From Tausonia pullulans (taxonomy: Eukaryota; Basidiomycota; Tremellomycetes; Cystofilobasidiales; Mrakiaceae), in the NCBI GenBank assembly GCA_951802195.1, contig OX637625.1, forward strand, positions 682,001-746,000: DNA of 64,000 nucleotides, given 5' to 3'. The position numbers and the translations under genes were made by a program. Positions 18,973-30,650 of this stretch are shown in pieces (positions within the stretch are counted from its first letter, which is position 1; every line of letters starts with the position of its first letter). The notes below the pieces were generated by a model. It was not told the origin of the DNA, made no database searches, and saw only the letters and a list, made by a program, of their open reading frames with translations.

Positions 18973-20139
18973 TATTCTTCCATGTCCTCGGCTTCAGCCA
19001 AGGTCACGAGGGTGCGCTCGATGGATGCCTGGGAGGACGGCGTGGAGGGGATGAGAGAAGGAGTGGAGGGTGAGTTCAGGGGGATTGAAGATGGGGGGGA
19101 GGGGGATGAGGGAGGGGGAGACGATGGTGACAGGGGAGGTGGGGTGGGAGGAGGATGCTCGTCTTCGACCTGCATCCCGTCTTCTGTCCTCTCCAGACCC
19201 CCCTCGTTGTCCTCCTCTAGGGCGCTCAGCGTGCGAATGGGTTGCGAGCCCGCATTGCGCGGTGCTTGCTCTGAGTGGGAGTGGGAGGAGTCGGCGTGGG
19301 CAGGAGGTGTCGCCACCTCCGTCGTGGCTTCAGTCGGCCTGTTCAGTGACCTCCTCTTGGATTTTTGTACAAGCTGGAAACCATCCAGGTCTGTTCCCGG
19401 TTCGACAGGTCGTTGGGGGGGTCCTTCGGTTGGTGCTCGCGCACTCGCTGGAAGGTTTGCCTTCGGACGACCTGGGCATCGGGTCGAAGGGTGGGCGCGC
19501 GATCCACATCCGCTACACTCTGGAGCGGTGGGACACTCGGGACGAGCGTGCTCAGATGAGTGGCAGTAGTAACAGTACGTCGAGGCTGGTTGGGATGGAG
19601 AGTTTGTCGCAGCGCCAGCCTGGACAGGTTTGAAAATGACAGCGCTGTTGACCCAGCCGGGGAACTGCTGAGTGAAGGCGTTTGCCCTTGGTATCGTCTT
19701 GGAGCCAGAGAGGTCGAGCAGGACTCTGACCCGGCCAGTTAGGGAGTTGGGTGCGCGGGGGTGGAATTGACGCTGGAAGAAGATGACTCTGTCTCCGGAG
19801 GCCTCTACCTGTTTGCGAAACTCCTCCTCCACTCCTTCGGTCTCTTCGAAGTTCACCAGCAGGCCTTCCTGCAGGAATTTGTTTTGGGAATTGTAGCACG
19901 CGTGAATCTGAGGTTTCACTCCTCTCACATTCAGCGGGAGGGACTGTAGTTGGTTCAGAATGTCCTGAGCATTTCCTCGAGGGTCAACTTTGGATGAGCA
20001 TTCTGCCTCTAGGGTCTTTAAAGGGACGGGTCAAGCCAGGAAGCCGTTCGTCGCACTTGGCAATTTCGATCGCGATCTCGAGAGGGGTGGTATCTCGGGG
20101 GACGGAGATGGCTAGACAGTTCCCACGATCGACAGCCAT
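18972..20139 (-). CDS. LINE ORF1: nucleic-acid-binding protein
   Basis: The uninterrupted part (18,972 to about 19,980) encodes a protein with two CCHC zinc knuckles of spacing CX2CX4HX4C (CYYCHSSEHARPEC and CSGCGSRAHPSTRC) after an N-terminal RNA-binding-like region, then an acidic, proline- and serine-rich tail. A plausible N terminus starts at ATG 20,139, but its frame stops at 19,984-19,986 and the downstream frame is offset by one base, so this copy carries one frame break or uses frameshifting; a sequencing error is possible. ORF1 proteins of this type package LINE RNA in the cytoplasm. Confidence 0.8.
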
Positions 20140-20221
20140 GGTGGTTGTCGCGAGAAATGCCGGTGGAGATCGAAGCGCAGCTGCGGAGAAGACGTTTCCA
20201 TCACAATGTCGTCAGGCACCA

Positions 20222-20303
20222 GCTGACTTAGCCAAGTGGTTACGGCGTTTGATTAGAAATCACATCCTCTTTGAGGGCGCAGGTTCGAGTCCTGCAGTCA
20301 GCT
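20222..20303 (+). tRNA. tRNA-Ser(AGA)
   Basis: An 82-nt class II tRNA with acceptor GCTGACT/AGTCAGC, loop TTAGAAA, variable arm CCTC-TTT-GAGG and no intron. One anticodon-stem mismatch (28-42) is shared with the copy at 35,764-35,845. The LINE 5' end lies within about 80 bp upstream. Confidence 0.93.
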
Positions 20304-20934
20304 TTTCCCTCGTTCTTTTACGCCGCGATGTTAGCTCCTCGTCCTGTCGTCAGGCACGACACCGGACACTTGCTCCTCTTGTCCCCGATCTCACCCCCTC
20401 CCCAGCACGATCAGGACCTCAGTCTTGTTGTCGTCATTGGCCATCCAGTCCCATACAGTCGGATCTTATACCATCCCATTCAGTGCATTTCACTGGGCCA
20501 CATGGCAAAACGGTAAATCATCACCCAATCCTCTCAGACCCTGACTTTGCTCTAGAGACCTCGCAAGCAACGTCGGGATGCAGTGCAAGATATCATCGTG
20601 ATCAATAACGGCGTCGGGCCCACAGCGTTTGCATTCCCGGCACCACGCCCTATCCAGCCGAGCCAATCGATCTGGGGAATGATGGTAGGGAGAACACTTT
20701 CGAGCGAGCGCTCGATCTCGACGGCGGCCCACGTCGTGTTTCCGAACCGGGCGACTGACTGGCAGAAGGATCTCCCAGCTCTGACCAGCGCCGACTGGCG
20801 CCGACTGGCGCCGACTGCAGGCAATGTTGCTGGCGTCAGCCCAAGGGCCAAGGGCCAAGGACCAAGGGCCAGGGGCAGAGGAGAGGGATGAGGAGAGGGA
20901 TGAGGAGAGGGGTGAGGAGAGGGGTGAGAAGAGG
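20304..20934. other. Gene-free spacer
   Basis: No convincing gene. About 20,840-20,935 has imperfect heptamer and decamer units (CAAGGGC, GAGAGGGATGAG). A tRNA-like stretch near 20,500-20,650 was tested and rejected. Confidence 0.5.
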
Positions 20935-21290
20935 GGCGTCGGTGGAGGAGCATCGGAGGAGGGCATCGGTGGAAGAGCACATGTGGAGGAGTGGACTGAA
21001 GTGCAGACAATGAATGGCACAGGCTCGCTTCGGGGTCGTGGGCGGGTTTGTCGAGTCCGACTGATAGCGAGTGCAGAACTACTATCTGCGATGGACTGAG
21101 CGGAGCGTTTTGCAGACAAAGGGCGAGAAGAATGGAGGAGACGAAAAAAGACGAGAAAGCAAAGAGTGGGTGTCGGCGTGGGAGGAGAAGGACCGAAGGA
21201 GGGGGAATGCCGAGCAAGCAAGGGAGAGAGAGAGGCCTAGGGCAGGCGAGGTAGACGCAGGCGCTGAGCTCCCGCTGGTCCCCTCACCGA
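20935..21290 (+). repeat. Dispersed repeat family R, copy 2, spanning the palindrome breakpoint
   Basis: It shares GGCTCGCTT, GAGTCCGACTGATAGCGAG and AATGCCGAGCAAGCAAG blocks with copies at 14,200, 37,225 and 62,075. The inner end of arm identity (21,121-21,123) falls inside it. The matching left-arm piece (about 11,513-11,682) is only a part-copy. Confidence 0.65.
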
Positions 21291-21358
21291 AGCTGGTCAC
21301 GGCCTATAAGCATGTCCACATGGCCACATGGCCAGACGAACGACACGGAGAAAAAATG

Positions 21359-21445
21359 TAATGGTGCCGGGAATTGAACCCGGGCCTAGTGCATGCTGCA
21401 AATCTGCTTGGCAAGCACCAATGATAGCCACTTCACCACACCATT
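21359..21445 (-). tRNA. tRNA-Gly(GCC), 15-nt intron
   Basis: Mirror of 11,358-11,444. Confidence 0.88.
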
Positions 21446-21840
21446 CCGCATATCTCAGTCACCGCAGCCTCTATCACATCAGCAGTCGCCTCACACAGCC
21501 ATCCCAATCTCACCGACTGCTTCAGGCCATCACCACACATGTCCAAAAACACGAAAGCGTTCCTGTTTTCTTGCATCAGGAATCCTAGCGGCCTGGTTCA
21601 AAGACGCTGGCAGTGTGGTCCGCCGTCTGCAGTGCTATTTGCCATTCACCATCCATCGCTCAAGATTCTCATCAGTCTCTGTCTCTCGTGCGCCAGGCCA
21701 TGCCATGCGACAAGTGTGCTGGCTCATCGGCAGCTCATCCTGGACGACTTTCAGCAAAGGGCAGAGGAAAAGAGGAGGTTCTTAGAGCAAAAGGTCCAAA
21801 GGGCCGCTTCATCAGGATGCGGCTTGAAAGGCCAAAAGGT

Positions 21841-21912
21841 TGAATGTGAGGTGAATCGAACACCTGTCTCAAGAATGGAAATCTTGAATAATAACCACTA
21901 TACGACACATCC
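21841..21912 (-). tRNA. tRNA-Gly(TCC)
   Basis: Mirror of 10,891-10,962. Confidence 0.94.
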
Positions 21913-22442
21913 CTCAATCGCTCGATGATCCTTGCACGCCACCGGGGATCTCGCCTGCGCTTGCGTCTTTGAGCCCACGGCTTTGTTCTGCTCGGTATTC
22001 TGCGTAGGCGTGACTTTAGGGGGTCTCCTGTGTCGACTCTTGCGAGGAGCCACAAGGGGGCCACGAGGAGTCGCGACGAGCCACGAGGAGCTGCAGGGAC
22101 AAACACGCGAGGAGAGGAACGACCCTCCTCTTACGCTCACCCCCCCCCCCCCCCACACGCACACACACACACACCCTTCCTTCTCCTTACTCCGGTTGGC
22201 CATCCCCGCCGCTTCCGGGAGCGCGCGCACGATAGCTCGTCTCCCTTCCCCGGTCCGCTGCCTCTCATTGACTACGGTCATTGTATTTTGAAGTTGCAGA
22301 TGACTCGATGGTTAGAATACAAACTCTTTTTTTTTTGTATACAAGTCATGACACAAACCTGGGAGCTCGAAAGATGCCGCGGTGGTTGAGCGCGGGTCGC
22401 TGAATGACCATCAATCTCAGGCGTCGGCGTTGAGATGCGGTG

Positions 22443-22529
22443 AATGGTGTGGTGAAGTGGCTATCATTGGTGCTTGCCAAGCAGATTTGCAGCATGCACT
22501 AGGCCCGGGTTCAATTCCCGGCACCATTA
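22443..22529 (+). tRNA. tRNA-Gly(GCC), 15-nt intron
   Basis: Mirror of 10,273-10,359. Confidence 0.88.
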
Positions 22530-22955
22530 CATTTTTTGTCTTTTCTTTGTCTTTTCTTTGTCTTTTCTTTGTCTTTTCTTTGTCCTTTCTTTGTCATTTC
22601 TTTCCTTTGTCGTTGTCTTTCCTTTCCTTTGGTTTTCGCCCAACAGTTTCGTTCGTACGGGGAAAGGCCTCGCAGCATCGAAAGAGGTAAGGTGTGAGTG
22701 ACAAGGATGGCACACCGCGCCGCCTGGCCTGGCTGCTACTAACCAGCTTCATTTCGCCTTTTCGTCTGGGCTGCATCCTCGTCTTTTGCCTTTGCCCAGC
22801 CTTGCCTGTTGACTTGGGCTTACCGTGGGGGCGTCTGGCCAACCTGAGGCACCGCCGGCTTCACCGCCCTCATGGCACCTCTCTGTCCTTCAGACAAAAG
22901 ACACAGGAAGGCGCACAAGAGCGGCAACAAACCGGCACAGGACTGGCAAAAGCTA

Positions 22956-23046
22956 TCACCACTTCCGGGATCGAACCAGATACCTTCAGAGGAGTGTATT
23001 ATAGTAACTTTACAGTCTGACGCTCTTCCAGATGAGCTAAGCGGTG
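22956..23046 (-). tRNA. tRNA-Tyr(GTA), 18-nt intron
   Basis: Mirror of 9,756-9,846. Confidence 0.93.
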
Positions 23047-23615
23047 TTGCACAAAGCAATGCGAGATGCCTGATGCTCGATGCTCGACGTCTCCCTCCGT
23101 CAGCCAGACCGTTGATCCTCACAACTGTACGGGTTTCTGTCATCCTTGCGTAAACTCAAGGCAGCTCAAGTCTAGAAGACAGACGGTGGCAGGTGGTGGC
23201 AGGTGGTGGCAGGTGGTGGCAGGTGGTGGCGGGCGATGGCAGGTGGTGGCGGGCGATGGCGGGCAGGCCTGGCCCGGATCGATCAAGCAACCATCGCCTC
23301 CGGCGTCAGCCCTGATATGCGCAGTGTTCACACACCATGTCTCATCCCGTTCTCTGGCTGGAAGGACTACATGCCGGTCGTCCCATGCTCTTGCTGACTG
23401 TGAGCGTTTCTTCTTTTGACATGTTAGGTCTTCCATCAAGCATAGAGGACCTGTCGCCTGAGCTAGCCTGAGCTAGCGAGAGCTGGCGAGAGCTGGCGAG
23501 AGCTGGCGAGAGCTGGCGAGAGCTGGCAAGCCGGCTGATCTCGCCGTCGGCGCGCTCCTCCTCAACGGCCGGCTGCTCTGCTCCACCACCCGACCAGCCC
23601 TAGCGGCTCTGGCTC

Positions 23616-23758
23616 GACCCAGTGGTGTAGTGGTATCACGCGTCCTTCGGGCTGTCTTCAACCCGCCCCATATCGGGGTAGCAAGCCAGCCTTCGCTCGA
23701 GAGAGAGGATACTGGTTGATCATGGACGAGGTCCCCGGTTCAAATCCGGTCTGGGTCC
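23616..23758 (+). tRNA. tRNA-Pro(CGG), 71-nt intron
   Basis: Mirror of 9,004-9,146. The intron is 23,652-23,722. Confidence 0.9.
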
Positions 23759-24132
23759 CTTTTGGGCCGTTTCCCTCGTCACCCAGGGCCTCGCTCTATG
23801 CTATATTCACAGACTGCGTGTCACTCGATGGCGAGGCGTCTTGCGCGTGTGGGCCTATGGATCGGTGAGCAGAGAACCTGCCCTGGCTAAGACTAGCTCG
23901 TCGCCCTGGTTGACACTAGCTTGCCACCCTAACCGAGCAGACCCAAGGGTGTCTGGCTCCCGAGAGCCATGGCAACTCTGCAAGTGTGTTGGCGAAGGAA
24001 GGTGGTGGATCGCTGACATGCGCGAGATCCATTGTCCATGCGACCTCGCAGTATGATGTCGGTCGGACGATCCCTACGGCGTTCATCATCAACACAGCGT
24101 CAGTCGACAAAAGCGAAACTGCCAAGCAGCGC

Positions 24133-24262
24133 TGATCGATCAGGGACTCGAACCCTGGTATCTGGCGTTATGATGAGTCACAGCCTCGTCTTGCTCGGTG
24201 ACGGAGAGACGAGACCTTTGTTCGCCACAAGCCAACGCCCTAACCACCTAGACTAATCAATC
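24133..24262 (-). tRNA. tRNA-His(GTG), 57-nt intron
   Basis: Mirror of 8,500-8,629. Confidence 0.88.
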
Positions 24263-24338
24263 GTATCGATATATCGATATGTGGAAATGTCCCAGAGGGT
24301 GTACATACATCTTCGGCAGGAGGTATCCGGAGCTACTC

Positions 24339-24428
24339 TCGCCCCTCGCCCCTCGCCCCTCGCCCCTCGCCCCTCGCCCCTCGCCCCTCGCCCCTCGCCC
24401 CTCGCCCCTCGCCCCTCGCCCCTCGCCC
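24339..24428 (-). repeat. Heptamer satellite, about 13 copies
   Basis: Mirror of 8,305-8,424, four units shorter. Confidence 0.95.
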
Positions 24429-24567
24429 CCCGTCCCCACCCTCCTGACCCGCTGACCGACCCCCTGGCCCTCATCCCTCCGTCAAGAAAAAAAAAAAGAA
24501 CGCACAGATTTGGCGCATCGCACGACTGACAAAACTGCATACTCCTCCTGTGAAGAGGAGCAATGCT

Positions 24568-24640
24568 TGGAGACTATAAGAGTTGAACTCATGACCTTAC
24601 ACATGCTAAGCGTACGCTCTACCAACTGAGCTAAATCCCC
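24568..24640 (-). tRNA. tRNA-Ala(AGC)
   Basis: Mirror of 8,094-8,166. Confidence 0.95.
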
Positions 24641-25236
24641 GAGCAGGTGCTGCTGCCAACACGATGGAGAACACGATACGCCATCCTTCGGCAGACTTGG
24701 CAAGCTCCTCGCCAGTCGAGTGGTCCCCTCTGCATCAGAGTCAGCCACGAGAGATGTTGATGCGTGGGGGCTGGAGCCAGGAGCGCACGGCACGTGGGGG
24801 CTTATGAGCCTCTGAGCGCGGGTGAGACGGAGGCAAGTGCGATTGATAGAGGAGGAACGATCAGCTTGTGTCCCGCAGGCAGATGGACAGAGGCCTGTCT
24901 AGCAAGAGAAAGAGACTGTCCTCGGAGTGAGTGTCGGGAGCAGCAAGCGCCGGGAGCAAGTGCCGGTGATGGCGACTCGCAGCCGTGGCTGATTCGCCGT
25001 CGGGGGTATGCCATCCAGACTCTCTCCCCCTTCCACTCCCGATGTATGCAGTGTCGTCCACGTCCTTCGGAACTGCATCAACTCTCGAGGTGCATGCCGA
25101 ATTGCACCCCCGTCCACACAGCAGCGCATTTCCCTGGCCGCTTCTCTCTTGCGCCATCAGAGTTCGAGAGCGACAAAAGAAGACAGCCACCCGTGCAGGT
25201 CACCTGTGTGCATGTGCACCTCAGCCATCTCAGGCA

Positions 25237-25308
25237 TATCAGGACCGGGAATTGAACCCGGGTCTAGGCGGTGTTAACACCTTGTACTAACCATTATACG
25301 ATCCCGAC
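25237..25308 (-). tRNA. tRNA-Val(AAC)
   Basis: Mirror of 7,426-7,497. Confidence 0.95.
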
Positions 25309-25504
25309 GACAACGGGTGGTGGTAGTACGTCCCTGACGATTCCCATCCCTTCGCCCTCGCATTCTCGCCTCATCCCCGCCGCCGCGACATCCCTCCGCC
25401 CTCCGTCCTTGCGGCCGACCAAGCTCATCAGCGGAGACGACGGGGCAGTCATCTGAGATGCTTTCGTCTCCCTCGACGATGATCGTTGCCGCCAAAAGGA
25501 AGCA

Positions 25505-25599
25505 CGCGAGCAGACGGATTCGAACCGACGCACCCAGAGGGCATTGCCTATGCAGCTGTACATAGCAGGGCAACGGAGTAACCACTGTCCCATACTCGC
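25505..25599 (-). tRNA. tRNA-Ser(GCT), 13-nt intron
   Basis: Mirror of 7,135-7,229. Confidence 0.93.
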
Positions 25600-25797
25600 A
25601 CTCCATACTGGTCGAAAACTCGACGCCAACCGTCAGCTCTTCGACTTGTCGTCTACGCCTGTCTCGAGTGAGTAGGCGCATATATCACGACTGGGTGCTG
25701 CTGGTCTGGAACGTCTTCTGACATCCCGCCATCCCGGCGTCCCGGCGTCCCGCCATCTCGGCCTCACGCCATCTCCGCGGCCCGACAAAAGAGAGCG

Positions 25798-25931
25798 CTC
25801 TCTGGCGGGGAGTCGAACCCCGGTCTCCCGCGGGCAAGCTTGCTCGTTCGCCCAACCGCTCCTGAAAGAGACGAACAGGGGATACGAGCTTCACTGACAG
25901 GCGGACATCTTAGCCGTTGGACCACCAAAGA
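25798..25931 (-). tRNA. tRNA-Asp(GTC), 62-nt intron
   Basis: Mirror of 6,803-6,936. Confidence 0.9.
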
Positions 25932-26078
25932 CGGACTGGAATCCTCACAAGACACAAACTGATACAGCGCCAGCTTGGGCACCGCAGCTCGACACCTTCC
26001 CGATATTCTGTCCCGGCTGAAACAACCCCTCGGCCGTTGGAGGCGGCCAGTCGGGATCATGATCAGTAAGAAGCTCAG

Positions 26079-26194
26079 GGATACTCAGAGAACCTCAGAG
26101 AACCCCAGAGAACCCCAGACCGATGCCTGTGGAGACTAGCGACTTCTGAGGATGCACCCTAGGCTCGCGCCCTCGACCGCTCGGCCATCCCAGC
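26079..26194 (-). pseudogene. tRNA-Leu pseudogene
   Basis: Mirror of 6,540-6,655. Confidence 0.7.
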
Positions 26195-26364
26195 CGTGTG
26201 GGATGCGGTGGGATGGAGCAGTGCAACCAGGAGGTCGCTCAGCTCTCAACCGCAGCTCGCAGCGGCAACTCGCGACGGCAGCTCACAACCGCAACTCGCG
26301 ACTAGCGAGTCGCAACTACAGCTTGTTCCCCCTGCCCCCGTGGCCCGGCGACAAAAGAGACCGA

Positions 26365-26437
26365 TGGAGGCTATAAGAGTTGAACTCATGACCTTTCACA
26401 TGCGAAGCGAACGCTCTACCAACTGAGCTAAACCCCC
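26365..26437 (-). tRNA. tRNA-Ala(CGC)
   Basis: Mirror of 6,297-6,369. Confidence 0.95.
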
Positions 26438-26780
26438 AACTATGGATGGGGAGCCGCTGCCAGCACGATCGTCCATGTCCAGACTACAATTCGTTTCCCC
26501 CGTCTACCGGCTACCGGTCATCCTTCACCTTTCATCTACCACGGAGCAGGTAGGGGCAACGAGGCGAGCGCGTCTGAAGGGAGGGAGGCAGTTGGCCTGA
26601 GAAGAGAAGGCCCACCAGTGCCCACCAGGAGCTCCACTGATGGCGCTGCGACCTGCACTGGCAGAACACTCGCTTCTGTCCTTGCTCGCTCCATCCTCAA
26701 CCCCAACATCTCGCCCTGAGCAAAACATCAGAACATCAAGACGCAAAACGCGAAACGCAAAGCTTCAAGCGTCAAAACAA

Positions 26781-26852
26781 TTCCCTTGCCGGGAGTCGAA
26801 CCCGGGCCTTGACGGTGAGAGCGTCATATCATAGCCGTTAGACAACAAAGGA
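26781..26852 (-). tRNA. tRNA-Glu(CTC)
   Basis: Mirror of 5,882-5,953. Confidence 0.95.
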
Positions 26853-27369
26853 CGGGCTGGTGGTCGGACGGCCACCGATCATATCGACGCTCGCACCTCC
26901 GCAGGCTCGGACCGTGACGTAGAATACCCGGGAACGGGAAGACTTAAATACAAAAAAAAACGGGAAGGGGCTGCGGCAAGCTAGTGAGGCCGGCAAGTCG
27001 GAGGACGTGTTTCCGAGGAGGGCATTCCGGGACAAACTCGCCCGGCAAGAGACACTAGGTCGGATCGCAAGAGACCCGACTGCACGACACTAGGTAGCCC
27101 TCGGCAAGGCAGGAGCGCGACCTGGACACGCTGCAACACGAGCCACGACTTGACCTCACCAAGTGACCTGACCTAGGGGTGTGTAAGGGCCACAAGGGAA
27201 GCCCCGGCTCTTGTGGTGAGCTGGAAAGAGCAGTGGCCTACATCATGAACAGTGAGCTGCGGCTCTCGTCGAGATCCAGCAGGACGCCTCCAACGACCGA
27301 CGACCAACGGCCAACAACCAACGGCCAATGCCTGGCAGCTCGCTCTTCCGATGGCCGTGCAAAAGAACA

Positions 27370-27442
27370 CTCTCAGCGACGGGTTCGAACCGTCGACCTA
27401 CAGATTAACAGTCTGACGCTCTACCAACTGAGCTAGCCGAGA
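27370..27442 (-). tRNA. tRNA-Asn(GTT)
   Basis: Mirror of 5,292-5,364. Confidence 0.95.
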
Positions 27443-27790
27443 GATGGACTCGACAGGCGAGATCAACTGACCGTCCTTTCTCGGTTTCCATCTCGTCTCT
27501 GCTTCAGTCGCCAACGCCGAGAACATGCCCGGGGGGAACACAGGCCCTCACCGGCCCTCACCGGCCCTCGCAGGCCTTCAGCTCAACGAACGCGCGCGGC
27601 AGTTCGAGGTGACTTGGCTGATGGATGTGTAGAAGTCATCACGATGCGCAGCCCTGAGAAGATGGCGGACCGTTGGGCCCCTGCAAGGTCCTCGCCGGAC
27701 CATCGCCTTACTCTCCGACATGACTGCCCCCAGGCCCACACACCCAAGGGGAAGCTCTGGAGAGCAGGAGGGCCTGCAAAAGGAAACATT

Positions 27791-27890
27791 AGCCCCACGG
27801 GGGGGTCGAACCCCCAACCTTCAGATCACCAGTGACGATGATAGCATCCTGCCTAAGAGTCTGACGCTCTACCGATTGAGCTAGCAGGGC
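27791..27890 (-). tRNA. tRNA-Lys(CTT), 27-nt intron
   Basis: Mirror of 4,844-4,943. Confidence 0.93.
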
Positions 27891-28180
27891 AGCAGACGAT
27901 CCAGCCTGAGCGGCCGATGGACGCTGGTCGATGGACGCCAGTCGTCGGACCGGGCCCTGGCCACCATGGCACAAATCGCCTCCACTTAGATACAAACAGA
28001 TACAGTATGCGGTCCGGCTGTGACAGCCGGCGAAGACAACCCATCGGGGTCCGGTGCTGAGAAGCGTGGTCTCTGGTCACGTCCAGCCTGCTTGGGCGGC
28101 GGCTTAAGGAGGCTCAACGTCCCCTGCGAAGAAACAGAGAGGCAAAGAGAGGAGAGAGGCAAAGAGAGGAAAAAGAAACA

Positions 28181-28275
28181 TGATCGGAATGGGATTCGAA
28201 CCCATGCCCGTGAAGACTAGCGAGTTCTATTCAAGAACCTTAAGCTAGCGCCTTAGACCGCTCGGCCATCCGACC
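28181..28275 (-). tRNA. tRNA-Leu(AAG), 15-nt intron
   Basis: Mirror of 4,459-4,553. Confidence 0.95.
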
Positions 28276-28778
28276 GTGTAATGTGATGAACAACACAGCG
28301 AGAGCCGACCACGTCCCTCGGCTCAGCTTGCCCCTGGCTCTTCGCCTCCGAGCTGGACGCGCTCGCCCTGCGTGCGTCTCCGCTCCTCCCCCCTCCAGCT
28401 CCTGCGCCCCTTCCAGCTCCTGCGCCCCTTCCAGCTCCTGCGCCCCTTCCAGCTCCTGCGCCCCTTCCAGCTCCTGCGCCCCTTCCCCGACGGCCGTCCG
28501 TTGGCCGCGACGTTCGTTGTTCGTCCTCGATGTCGTATGTGACGGGAGAAAGTAGCGCTGGGACGAGCAACACGACCTCCTTCGTGCGCGAGGTGGGTGA
28601 GGTGGTGACGGAAGCGGGCCAGTGTGCAGTCGTCGACAGGTCGATGATGCGGGGGTGGCTAGCTGTGTCAATGTGGGGAGATGGAGTGTTGCGGCGTGCG
28701 ACAATGGGCCGGCGTGCTGTTGGGCAGCGGCCGGTGGTAATGGTCACCTCTGCGGTCATTGCCATGAGTCGTCGGTCT

Positions 28779-28931
28779 GGAGATGTAATCAAGTGGTTAC
28801 GATGATAGTTTCGAACGAGTCCAGCTTCCCGATTGTGTTGGATTGTCCGCTGTCAGTCGGGCACACACTGGGAGCGCCCGATCGTTAGCTGTTGGCCTTT
28901 GGCCGCGTAGGTTCGAATCCTGCCATCTTCG
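28779..28931 (+). tRNA. tRNA-Ser(CGA), 71-nt intron
   Basis: Mirror of 3,803-3,955. The intron is 28,816-28,886. Confidence 0.85.
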
Positions 28932-29207
28932 AAAACTTCCTTTTTGCGGGGCGTCGAGAGCATCTCTTTTCTGGTCCATGTTGTAGTGGGACGTAATGGG
29001 ACAAGGCGAGGCGAGGGGAGGCGAGAGGGGGCGAGGCGAGGCGAGACGCACACGGCAGCGGTCCAGACGGCGCGCACGACAGGACAGGCTCGTCGAAGAG
29101 ATGGACGGAGGACTCATCCGGGGCAGCGGGACAGAGCGTGCGTTGGATGCTGTCCCTTTTCTTTTCTTTTTCTTTTTCCTTTTTTCTTCTTCCTTGTTTC
29201 TTCTCGC

Positions 29208-29298
29208 TTTTTTTGTATCAAAGTCACGAGTCATACGCAGAGAACGAGGTACCCCTATGAGCGACAGCGAGTCGTAGCTAGATAGAGGGAGAGACAGA
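29208..29298 (-). mobile_element. 5'-truncated LINE tail upstream of tRNA-Ile
   Basis: Mirror of 3,436-3,526. Being part of the arm duplication, it is not an independent insertion. Confidence 0.75.
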
Positions 29299-29362
29299 TG
29301 GCTGGCACGGGCGCTTGTGAAGGCATCGCGTGCCTGACACTTGCGGTCACTGTCCGACAGTT

Positions 29363-29436
29363 GATCGATTAGCTCAGTTGGTTAGAGCGTGGTGCTAATA
29401 ACGCCAAGGTCGCGGGTTCGACCCCCTCATTGATCA
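29363..29436 (+). tRNA. tRNA-Ile(AAT)
   Basis: Mirror of 3,298-3,371. Confidence 0.95.
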
Positions 29437-29760
29437 AGATTTTTGTCGGTCGTCCTGCCGATCGACCTGGACCTGGCCCCTCGATCTTGCCGATCAACCT
29501 GGCGTCTCGTTCTTGTCTGTCGACCTGGCGTCTCGCTCTTCTATTGTTGTGCCGCTCACGGACCACCCTACCGATCCCCGCAAGCTGCATCCTCGTCCCT
29601 TGCAGTATCGGCGGCCACCCACTGTTGCCCTCCCGCCGAGATGCCGTTGGCCGGAGTCTGTCCGATTCAGCTGTCGTCCATCATCTCGCCTGGCCATGGA
29701 AGAGACGGGAGTGGGTTGTGTGTTTTGTATTGATGTGGTCCATCGGTGACCACCACGACT

Positions 29761-29833
29761 GCCTCGATAGCTCATCTGGTAGAGCGTACGCCTGAAGAGC
29801 GTAAGGTGGCCTGTTCGAGCCAGGCTCGAGGCA
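29761..29833 (+). tRNA. tRNA-Phe(GAA)
   Basis: Mirror of 2,901-2,973. Confidence 0.95.
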
Positions 29834-30150
29834 TCCTCTTTTGCTGCCCTCATAGGGGGTGACGGCAGGGTGACGGCAGGTCCTGAGTGTTTGTTGCCGT
29901 CCGGGGCGGACCGGACGGAGACTAGCTCTTTCGGCGGTGCTTTGCAAGATGGTGGATGTGGATGAGCGCCATGTGTGTACGTACCGCCGGGTGTGTTCGC
30001 ACGAGCTACCTGCCGTGGTGGCATGTACGCAGTGGGCCGATGGGCCGATGGGCCGATCGCCTGCTTCGCCTGCTTCGCCGCTGTCACTGGCTTTGTCCCG
30101 CCCCGCCCAACAAAAGGACGACGGCCTCTCGACGAGAGAGAGGATCATCT

Positions 30151-30223
30151 TGGAGACTATAAGAGTTGAACTCATGACCTTACACATGCTAAGCGTACGC
30201 TCTACCAACTGAGCTAAATCCCC
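30151..30223 (-). tRNA. tRNA-Ala(AGC)
   Basis: Mirror of 2,511-2,583. Confidence 0.95.
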
Positions 30224-30577
30224 AGGCGGTTGTTCATGCCATATCCATCGCCTGTCTCGCCCTCTGACGATCATTCTCTCTCCCACCCCTATCCATTTCC
30301 TTGGCGCTTCCCTCCTCCGCCCAGCCCTGCCTGTGTATCTGCAGTATGGCGGTCGTGGTGCAGCCGGTGTGGTGCAGCCGGCATGGTGCAGCCGGCGTAT
30401 TGCAGCCGGGTCCTGCACAGGAGCAGACGAACAGGCCACGAGGCTGTTGAGGCTGGACAGGCTTGAAGACGACCTGTGAGTCGATTCGTCCAGCTTGTGA
30501 ACGTCTGGAAAAAAAAGACGGGACGACGGAGATGGCACCCGAGAAGGTCGATCCAACGAAGGCGAATGACATCCATC

Positions 30578-30650
30578 GCTTCCTTGGTTTAGGGGCTATA
30601 ACACGTCACTAGTAATGATGAGGTCAGTCGTTCGATTCGGCTAGGAAGCT
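30578..30650 (+). tRNA. tRNA-Thr(AGT)
   Basis: Mirror of 2,084-2,156. Confidence 0.95.

Larger units (their letters stand above)
15466..20140 (-). mobile_element. Two-ORF non-LTR retrotransposon (LINE)
   Basis: Read on the minus strand: ORF1 with two zinc knuckles, ORF2 with endonuclease and reverse transcriptase, then a 3' UTR of about 260 bp ending in an A-rich tail (T-rich on the plus strand, about 15,467-15,495). The first ATG of ORF1 is at 20,139, only 83 bp from tRNA-Ser at 20,222, and the exact 5' end lies between 20,140 and about 20,212. ORF2 is uninterrupted over 1,080 codons and ORF1 has one apparent frame break near its start. No clear target-site duplication was found. Domain order fits L1/Tx1-like or Tad-like LINEs; the clade is not resolved by eye. 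Confidence 0.9.
11683..21120. other. Spacer of the giant inverted repeat
   Basis: About 9.4 kb of unpaired DNA between the arms. It holds tRNA-Thr, tRNA-Met, tRNA-Glu and tRNA-Ser, a long-TIR element, dispersed repeats and the LINE. Identity between the arms stops sharply at 11,680/21,123, inside a copy of a dispersed repeat. Confidence 0.85.

Noticed and set aside
20495-20660. Possible tRNA with A-box-like TGGCAAAACGG
   Set aside because: No anticodon loop with T33, no good B box and no acceptor pairing were found.
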